The notes under the pieces: model-generated
Databases searched by the model: none
What the model saw: only the letters and a program-made list of their open reading frames with translations
What the model was told of the DNA's origin: nothing
Position numbers and translations under genes: made by a program
Shown here: one piece after another, positions 1-8,900 of the stretch
Position numbering within the stretch: the first letter of the stretch is position 1
How the letters are laid out: each line of letters starts with the position of its first letter
Assembly (NCBI GenBank): GCA_019916065.1
Contig: CM034233.1
Location: forward strand, 24,315,936-24,379,935
Source: Vitellaria paradoxa
Lineage: Eukaryota; Streptophyta; Magnoliopsida; Ericales; Sapotaceae
Length of the DNA: 64,000 nt
Direction of reading: 5' to 3'

Positions 1-717
1 GGACACTGATAGCAATTAGAAAGGTAGTTCTTTCTCTTTCCCTCCATTTCTCTTCCCTTGAAAATATCATAGTTACTTCCATGGTCATGGCAAATATGCA
101 ACAATAACATGGCAGTGTAAAAGGAGAAAAGAAGCAAAAAATGAGATAAAAATTTGTTCCACAAAGGGAAAGGTCATATAAATCTCTTCCAATTGTTGTG
201 ACTGGTCTTTCAGGGGCAATGTTCAATCAGCTAAATTTGAGTGGCCAGAAGTGCAATTAAGCAACTCAGGAGTTTATAGCAGCCTTCCAAAGGCAAAGGA
301 GTTTCTAGACCACATGGATGCATTAAGATGAATGTCCATAAAACAACCTTTCACCGCGAAGGACCAAGGAAGAAAATGTTAAAATGGAAACTTGTGTGTT
401 TTTACTAATCCATTTTCTTTTGTTCATATTATAGTCATCTACCCTCCTATAGCTTTCAAGACAAACGTGAAATTTTGTCTTGCTTTCCACCTCCCTTACC
501 GTTGGATGGCTTTACTTTGGAAAGAGTAACTTGCCTAAGTTTCAAGGGGTGGTGCTACGAGGCTTGGTTCAAGATCTCAGGGACAGGTATAGTTCCTTCA
601 CTTGATGCATGGTGCATCTTTTTCTTTAAATCTCACAATTTTTTCATGAAGACACAAATTAAATTGTAAAACCTACACGTGCACACAATATTCATAAGCA
701 GGTAAAAGCGACTAGAT
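1..717. other. Non-coding, probably RPL15 intron 3
   Basis: Moderately AT-rich sequence. A 64-codon open stretch at 475-669 has no recognisable motif and is probably chance. I looked here for the missing last RPL15 exon and did not find it. Confidence 0.5.
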
Positions 718-720
718 TAA

Positions 721-1037
721 GGGTCCGTTTGGGAAGAGTAGCCATTAGCCAAGGCTAATGGCTACTTCAACGGACTTTTTAACCCTCTTATATTTTAATC
801 TTCTTTTAAACTTTCAAGGGTAAAAATGTCAATTTAACAAAAACAAATTAGCCACCTAAAAAAAAAAAGTCACTTTTTTTTCCTTCACAAACACAAAATT
901 AGCTAGCTTTTTTTTAAATAGCTACTAGCCATTAGCCATTTTTTTTTCCTTCCCAAACACAAAATTAGCTAACTTTTTTTTTAGTTAGCTACTAGCCATT
1001 AGCCATTAGCCAATGCTAATTAATCCCAAACAAAGCG
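721..1037. mobile_element. Tourist-like (PIF/Harbinger) MITE, copy 1
   Basis: 317-bp non-autonomous element starting GGGTCCGTTTGG and ending CCAAACAAAGCG, flanked on both sides by TAA (718-720 and 1038-1040), the target duplication of PIF/Harbinger elements. Inside are repeated blocks of the type TAGCTACTAGCCATTAGCCA. A second copy of the same family lies at 63368-63672 in the same orientation. Confidence 0.85.
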
Positions 1038-1082
1038 TAAGATTCATCAGAAGCAAATAGGATAAAAATAATATATTTGAAA

Positions 1083-1345
1083 AAAAGTTGAGGTGGTACC
1101 CATAAAAGAAAAGGTTGACTAGGATGGTTTGGTCATGTTCAATGTAAACTTAGGAATGCACCGGTAAGGAAAAGTGAGTAAATCCAAATAAAAAGGGTAA
1201 AGAGAACAAAAGATAGATATAAAATTACTGAATTGAAATTGTTAAAAAATACCTAATATCATATAATCTCGTGAAAATCATAACCATGATATAAATGAAT
1301 GGAGAAAGAGGATTAATGTAGCCGACCCTAATTAATTTGGCAATA
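1083..1345 (+). mobile_element. RTE-type LINE 3' end, heavily decayed
   Basis: One frame keeps WFGHVQ of the C-terminus of plant RTE reverse transcriptases. Further on, GTAGCCGACCC matches the element's usual last codons, followed by the tail AGACTTTGTTGAG. It is the same kind of fragment as at 6915-7425 but more diverged. Confidence 0.7.
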
Positions 1346-1499
1346 AGACTTTGTTGAGTTACCCACATTCATTTTGTCTCCGTGAAAAAAAGCAACATAT
1401 ATCTGAGAGCCAGTTGTAAAAGACCCACACCACAAAAAACTAAGAATTATTAACAAACAAAAGATTTGACAACTCCACCTATTCAAGCCCTATCTACCA

Positions 1500-1665
1500 A
1501 CTATAAATCCCTCAATGAATTTTTCTGCCAAAACATACTCAGCCTACGAGACACCTCCATTACCAATATGAATAATAAGGGAGACAGTGGTTGACTTTGT
1601 CTCAAAAGCTCAGGACTTGAAAAAGCAAGCTGGAGACCCATTCAAAAACACTGGAAATTAACGTA
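1500..1665 (-). mobile_element. L1-type LINE reverse transcriptase fragment
   Basis: The minus strand reads NGSPACFFKS and then, after a one-base shift, QPLSPLLFILVMEVSRRL. These are the NGSP and QGDPLSP blocks of plant L1 reverse transcriptase, with the GDP triad altered. It is a short relic lying in the sense orientation relative to RPL15. Confidence 0.75.
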
Positions 1666-2579
1666 ATGAAATTATTTCATTATTAGTCATTACTGATTTT
1701 TCTTTTTCCTTTTTTTGCTAATAACTGTGCATTTTTGGTTATTTATTTTGAGTTTGAAATGATTGTGTATTTTTCTCTTACCGTATTTGCATGTTTTAAT
1801 GTTCACTGTGCTTATGGATAAATAAAAATTAAATAATTAAGTTATTTCGTGGTACTTGAAATAGCTTATTCATACATTTTCCCTTGAGAAAACAAGATGA
1901 AAGGAAAGTTAAAAACTAGTGCAATTTTCCTTAGAAAAAGCTTTCCATAATAAATTTCCATCAAAACAGAGTTATACAATGGCAATAGCTTTCAAAAATA
2001 CTATTATATACATTTCCAACAAATTGATTAAACATGCAATTTAATCCCTATTTTTAATTTAAAATTATAATTCCAATTTTTATTTTTGTATTTATTTATA
2101 TTTTTTTTACTATATTTTTGACATCGGAGTTCAATATAGTTTGATTCTAGTTGATATGAGTTTAAATTAACCACTGACCCTTAACATAGCCAATTTACAA
2201 GTTCGTTGAACAGTCAGGGTTTCAGTACATTGGTCTGTATCACTTGGTCAATTTGCTACATTTCCAGGAGTTAAATTATCATAAGTACTTTAAACAAAAA
2301 GATTTCTTCAGATTGACTGAAACATTTTTACAGAGATCGAAACAGGACTTGTTCATGGTTGTAGCTCTAAAACTGAAACATATATTATTTATCAAATAAC
2401 AAATATGTGTTAGTTATTGAATGATGGGTTGATAACTCAAATCAGATTCCTACCAATTATAGGTGCCTGACATCAAATTAACCAAACCACATCAGTTCCC
2501 AAGCCTTAGTCGTCAAAAAAAAAAAAAAAAACACTTATCAAACTGAATAAGTAAAACAAGGATCCGAAGAGGAAGACAT
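1666..2579. other. AT-rich intron sequence, nothing recognised
   Basis: Homopolymer runs and AT-rich filler between the L1 relic and RPL15 exon 3. No coding pattern or clear repeat boundary was seen. Confidence 0.5.
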
Positions 2580-2762
2580 TTATATAATAGTTGGAATCGA
2601 TGTTTGCTTTGTGGTTGGGAATGATGTGTGTTTGTCACCGAGTACAGAGCCATATAAAAGTTTACATATCATGACCCTTGACCATAATATGAATCTGAAT
2701 GTAAAAATTTGTTTCATCCCCTTAGATGTGTTAATAAAATAAATCCAGTCATTCCTCATTAC

Positions 2763-2914
2763 CTTTAATGGGAGTTTCCTTTCTCTTCCTGAAGGGTTTA
2801 TCAAACCCTTATCCTTCAAGGATTCAAGTGATACCTCTTCACCTTCTTTGAATCCTGCAGCTTCTATGTCTTTTAGGTTCACTGGGATGAACTTTGGTAA
2901 ACCAGCATGCATTC
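2763..2914 (-). CDS. RPL15: RPL15 exon 3 (L15 central region)
   Basis: 152 bases: two bases completing the split glycine codon, then 50 codons from [12 protein letters not shown] to RERKLPLK. The acceptor is TACAAG|GA and the donor is AAAG|GTAATG. The next expected block (an I/V-L-G-x-G-E-L-type motif) is not found to the left within the window. Confidence 0.92.
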
Positions 2915-5900
2915 CTTGTAACAGCAGGAAAAGAAAATAAAATTTTAGTACGTGTAGAATATGAAACAGGCACATGTCATGTGCACTAGAGATCATCAGG
3001 CAATAAGACGCTACCCTATCTGAGAAATGCTATTTAAGCATGACTACTCAGTGCAAACATATTTAACTAAAGAACCTGCCACATGGATATATTTTGCAAG
3101 TTATTGGAACAGTACCCAAAAAAAAAAAAGAGACAAAAGAGATCCAACTTTACCACTCTTAGTGGACACTAATTGGATCTGTTCATCTATTAAATCCTTA
3201 CACTGATATGACATTAGCATGTTCTTCTGAGCCATCACATTTCATCTCCAGTCTACGTTTTCATAGCAAATGGGCCAAGGAACCATAAGCATCCCCTAAC
3301 GGTAGTTGATAATAGACATGGATCAACATAACAATTCTAATCCAGGTAAGGGCATGCTTCCCATTTCCGATTTCAGTAAATGGGCCCAGGGAACCATGGC
3401 ATCCTCTAGCAGTAGTTGATAATTGATATGGATCAACATTACAATTCTAATCCAGGTAAGGGCACGGGAAGCATGCCCCATTCATTTCCCATTTGGGATG
3501 TCCCAAAATGGTTGTCCATTTTGAGAGTCAAGTTAACTGATTTGTTCTATACTGTCCTTATTTGAGTGCCAATGCAACTAACAGTGTGCAACAAGGGAGT
3601 TAGGGAAGTCACTACAGTTTATCTCTCTCTCTCTCTCTCTCTCTCTGTGTCTTTTTTTTTTTTTCCTTTTTTTTTTTCTTTTTTGGAGGTGGGGAGAGGG
3701 GATGGAGTATCTAAACTATTTGCAACAGGATTAGCAAGTTTGAGGTCTGAGATTATGATCTGATCATCATACGTTGGATAAGGCCATAAACAATGAAAAC
3801 ACTTGTCAGGAGTAGATATCAAGAGCACAAAGAATTTCTTAAAAGTTGTCATGAAGCTCATGAGAAGCCCACTGGCTCAATTCAAAGTGAAGTGCCTCAA
3901 CCCCGCAGCATCCCAAATAGACCAAGAACAATCACGAGGTGTTCAATTCATGACAAACCATTAATGACCACTATATTTCATAGAATCAACTTGACCTCTG
4001 GCATCACTCAACCAACTTTTTGCCCATGGAAAATGAGCCAATAAGTTTGATCTTGAGATGCCATACCCCATGAGGAAGACACTTTGGAGAGAACCTATGA
4101 AGCACAAAACTCATAGTTCAAAGTCACGGTTGCACTGACATCTTGGCCCCCTAATATTTATGAGGTTGCAACGTCACATCACGATATCGGATGATACACA
4201 ACAATACATAGTTTTTAACTTGAAAGAATTTCGAAAAATTCATGAAAAATTCAAAAAATATTAATTACAAATGCCTATTTATTTATAAACAGATTTGAAA
4301 TTGCTTGGAATATTGAATTTCATTTTAAGTTAATCTAATTTTACGTTGTTTGTACTATTGGTGGGGGTGAACAAATAAATACATTATGTGAGGTTTATGT
4401 TCCATCAAAATTCCAAGATGATCTCTTATGTGTTGGCATTTTTTTTTTTATTGATAAATAAGAAAGTGTATTAAAAAGGCAGCAAGGGAATAACGCTAGG
4501 GTACAAAAAGGTATGAACCCAATGCTCAAAGCTCAACAAATAAGCCTATCACCAGATCGTCATGTTTTCAATAAAGTGTAAAAGGAGTTTATACAAGGAT
4601 TTATGCTTTCCGACAACAAACTTTACAAATGCCAAAAGGTACGTTCTTCAGCCTATACAGTAGTCTCCTCGTCCTTGAAGAAACGCATGTTCCTTTTGCC
4701 CCAAATAATCCATGTTACATAGAATGACATCAACCTTCATGCTTTCCTTTGATTCTTATGAATCCTTGCACCCCACCACTCCAGGATGGCATCTTTCACT
4801 TCTAGTGGAAATACCCAGTGCATCCCAAAACATACTAAGGTCAAACTCCATAGTTCATTAGCAAAACATAGTGCACAAATATATGATCTATGGACTTTGC
4901 TCCTTGCCTTCAAAAACAACACCGATTGACAATCACCATTCTCCTTCTGATGAGGTTGTCAAGCGTGAGTCTTCTTATGGAGCATGCACCATACAAAGAA
5001 TGCCACCCTTGATGACCATTCTGCTTTCCAAACATTCCTCCATTTAAATTCTCCTACCACCTCCCCTGAATATAGCTGCATAGAGTTTGAATAGTAAGTT
5101 TGAAAACTCCTCCCCCTACCAATCTTGGAGGTTCTTCCTCATCTTAATGCTCCATATTACCTCTCCATTACACACCTCCATGAAGTCTAATACTATGTCA
5201 TGCCACCTTGTGGCCACACCGAAAATCCCTAGAAACATCTCTCATAAGCTCGTCTCTAATCCATAAGTCATTCCAAAAGTCCAACCTTTCACCCTTGCCC
5301 ACCTCAAAGTAGGAGGTGTTTGCAAATTTGAGTCAACCCTTATGGATTTCTTTCCAAAGACCTGTGTCGTGCGCTTCGATAACCTTCTTGGTTGTCCAAT
5401 ACCCCCTTTGCTAGGTCGTCTCTAGCTACCACAACTACCACCAAAGACTAGATCTCTTTTGTTTTGAACTTCTATCTTAATAACTTCTAAATTTGAAACA
5501 GTTGGGGATTGAAGTTGATGAAACTCATTTGCGAAACACAAAATGAAACAAAGATGTTGAAACATAACTTATTTTGTGTTTTAAGAGAAAATCGGAAGTT
5601 AAATCAAGATATCATATTTAACTATTTGAAGTGCTTTCTTCGTGTGGAATTTCAATGAGCTTAAATAAAATTTGAGAAGTTTTAATTCGTTATACACGAA
5701 TTCATTTAATTTTTGATTTGTTATACACTAACTATAAAAATAACAGTTTTTTTCTCTAAAAAATAAATAAATAAAATAAAAATTTATGTATGGGCAATAT
5801 TTTCTAAATGAAAACATTTCAACCATGCCTAAGCATGAGCCAAAATAATAAGTAATCCACAAATTTTATTATCACGTCAACAAAAGTATTGACCAAAATC

Positions 5901-8900
5901 AATTTTTTTTAATACTTCTCAAAATAACCCAAATCAAACAGCGTGGCACCCTTCTTTTGACCCGATTTTTTCCCATAAGCCCCAAAAAAAAAAAAAAAAA
6001 AAAACATTAATGATCCCACTTTACCCTCGTTTAGATCAATTAGCCCCTGTTGACCAGGATGCTGATTGCCGGGGTGCTTTTTGCACTTTAGGGGCCGATG
6101 TGCTTAAATCAACAGTTTTGATTAATCAAAACTTATTAATTTAGTCAAACTTATTTTAATTAAATCAAGATTGTGGATTTAAGCACATCAGCCTTTGAAG
6201 TGCAAAAAGCACTTCAGCAATCAATATTCCCTATTGACTCCATAATGCTAAAAAGGTCAATTCTCCCAACCCAATGTTTCAGACTTTGCAATTAAAAAAT
6301 TAAGAAGTTTATTTTTCTACACAATCCTCAAGACCACCCCTAACAGAAATATATTGCTATCCCTAGATAAACCCAAATTACTCAACAATAGAGAACAATG
6401 AAAGAAAACTATGTCGTATTCGAGAGAGTGATGTAGCAATCTTGACAACTTTTTACAAATATCTACGATTGTGGTTTATATTGCTATATCTCTTCCAAGT
6501 CAACCAAATATGAAGACGTCTATGTATTGTTTTAATTCATGATGCGATATTGCATTGCTCCATAACGATTTTGAGTCGATATGCTGAAATATATGGTGTA
6601 TCACCCAATACATTGAACCCTACAAAAACTCCAAATGGGTGGTGTATTATGTGTTTAACACATATCAAACATGTACACTTGTTAGGCACGCTAAATATGT
6701 GTTAGACACACCATGTGACACGTCTAATTTTTTACCATACACACTAGGGGTGAGCAAAACCGAATCAAAACCAAAAAGCTAAACCAAATAATTTTGGGTT
6801 GTTCGATTCAGTCCTTTAATTAAATCGGTTTGGTTTAGCGTTAAATTTTAATGTTTAAGATGGATTAAGTTTTTCTATTAAAATTTTGTTTGAAATTGAA
6901 AACTAAATTTTTTTTTTTTATATGATTAGCTTAAAAGTCCCCCTCAAGGTGAAAGGAAAATATTATAAGGTGACGGTTAGACCAACGCTGTTATATGGAT
7001 CAGAGTGTTGGACAGTAAAGCATAATTATGGTCAGAAGATGGCAGTTGCAGAAATGAGGATGCTAAGGTGGATGTGCGGGATTACAAGGAAAGACAGGAT
7101 TAAGAACGAGGAGATTAGGGACAAAGTAAGAATAGTACCGATTGAAGATAAAATGAGAGAAAACCAATTAAGATGGTTTGGCCATGTTAGAAGGCGTCCA
7201 GCATAGGCAACTGTTAGAAGGTGTGAAAGTATGGAGATTGCCAGGAATAAGAGAAGTAGAGGAAGACCTAAGAGAAGCTGGAAAGAAACTATTAAACATG
7301 ACTTGACCTACCTAAATCTATCGGAAGACATGGCTCTAAACAGATCTAATTGGCGTCGACAAATCCATATAGCCGACCCCACCTAGTGAGAAAAGACTTG
7401 GTTTGGTTTGGTTACTAGCTTAAATTTGATTTTGTAGATTTTCCATTCACAATTGCTTCCATTATGACACCAATATGTACTCTTGTATTACCCTCAAAAA
7501 TTCCAACAACACACCATATTTTTTTTATTATAATTTGATAACAACCATATTATCAAAATTTAAATTTATAATTTGACTAAGGGCTTAAAATAGTACTTTT
7601 AGTGCAACTTAATAAGAGATAAATGATCATGAGTGAATAAATAACTAAATACTTCAATTTTTTTTTTTTTTTTTTTTGGGCTTAGGATTTGTAATAAAAA
7701 GGAATACTAATAGGGCCGAATTTGTATGTAATAAATTAAATATTATATTAACATATAAGTTTATAACTGTTAAAGCATCCAACACAAAACAATTGGCAAG
7801 CGGTGAAAAGGCTCATTAGGATCTTATATTAGTTTGGGAGATTAATTTCGATATAGGATAAATCCCAACATGAAGACTCATATGCAACCCCGCTTGCATG
7901 TGAAGATACAAAATGGTGCACTGAGTATGAGAAGCGAAATAGGAAGAGTACTCTCAGACCTAACTTTGATACGATGTTAAATCATCCAACTCAAAACTAC
8001 TTAGCAGGGAGGTGAAGAGGCCTATTAAAATCTTATACTAGTTTGAGGAGACTTGATTTTATTGATGTGGGATATGTACCAACAATAATTATCTCTAAAA
8101 TTGATAGAAAGCTTAATCCGTAAAGGAAAGAAATATAATTATATCTATCCTTATTTACATATAATGAAAGAGATATACATACAGTTGGTAGTTTGGTAAA
8201 TATGCACGAGTGACAAAGCCACGAGGTACAAGGAAAAAAAATCAAAAACCATACAGAATCAAGCCAAAGCGAAATAATTCAATTCGGTTTTTCTGAATGG
8301 GACTGGAAAAAATTCGATTACATCGGGTTAGAACTGAATACCAAATGCTTATCCTTAAAATGTACATATATTTGTTTCGTTGGCCACAAGTAGGACATGC
8401 AAAGGATCAAGCATGGATAACATCTTAAATTGTTTCATACTTTTGTTCCTAGTGAGGATCATATTCACGTTGGTACTGTAGCAGGTACAATTAGAAAGGG
8501 AAGGAGAGATCATTTTGGGCTTTGTTGATTTAATATGTGATGATTATGTTGAAAATGATCAAGGCCGCAGTATTTATGTCACTTAAGATTGGGTCTCTCT
8601 ACCAGATGTTCTACCCGTGGCTTTAGGGGTATTCACATTTGGCATATGCCTGCTCTGACCTAGATATTTGGGGATGATTCTATACTACAGTTTGGTGAAG
8701 AAACTTTAGGACACCCTTGGGAAAATGCACCGAATGCCTTAGCTAATCGAGTAGCTTTAAAAGCATGTGTGCAAGCTCGTAATGAGGGACCTGATCTTGC
8801 TCGTGAGGGTAATGAAATTATTCGTGAGGGTAGTAAATGGAATCCTAAACTAGCTGCAGCTTATGAGGTATGAAAGGAGATTAAATTTGAATTCAAGGTA

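Noticed and set aside
3793..4044. 83-codon open frame as a gene
   Set aside because: Inside RPL15 intron 2, no recognised motif, ordinary chance length.
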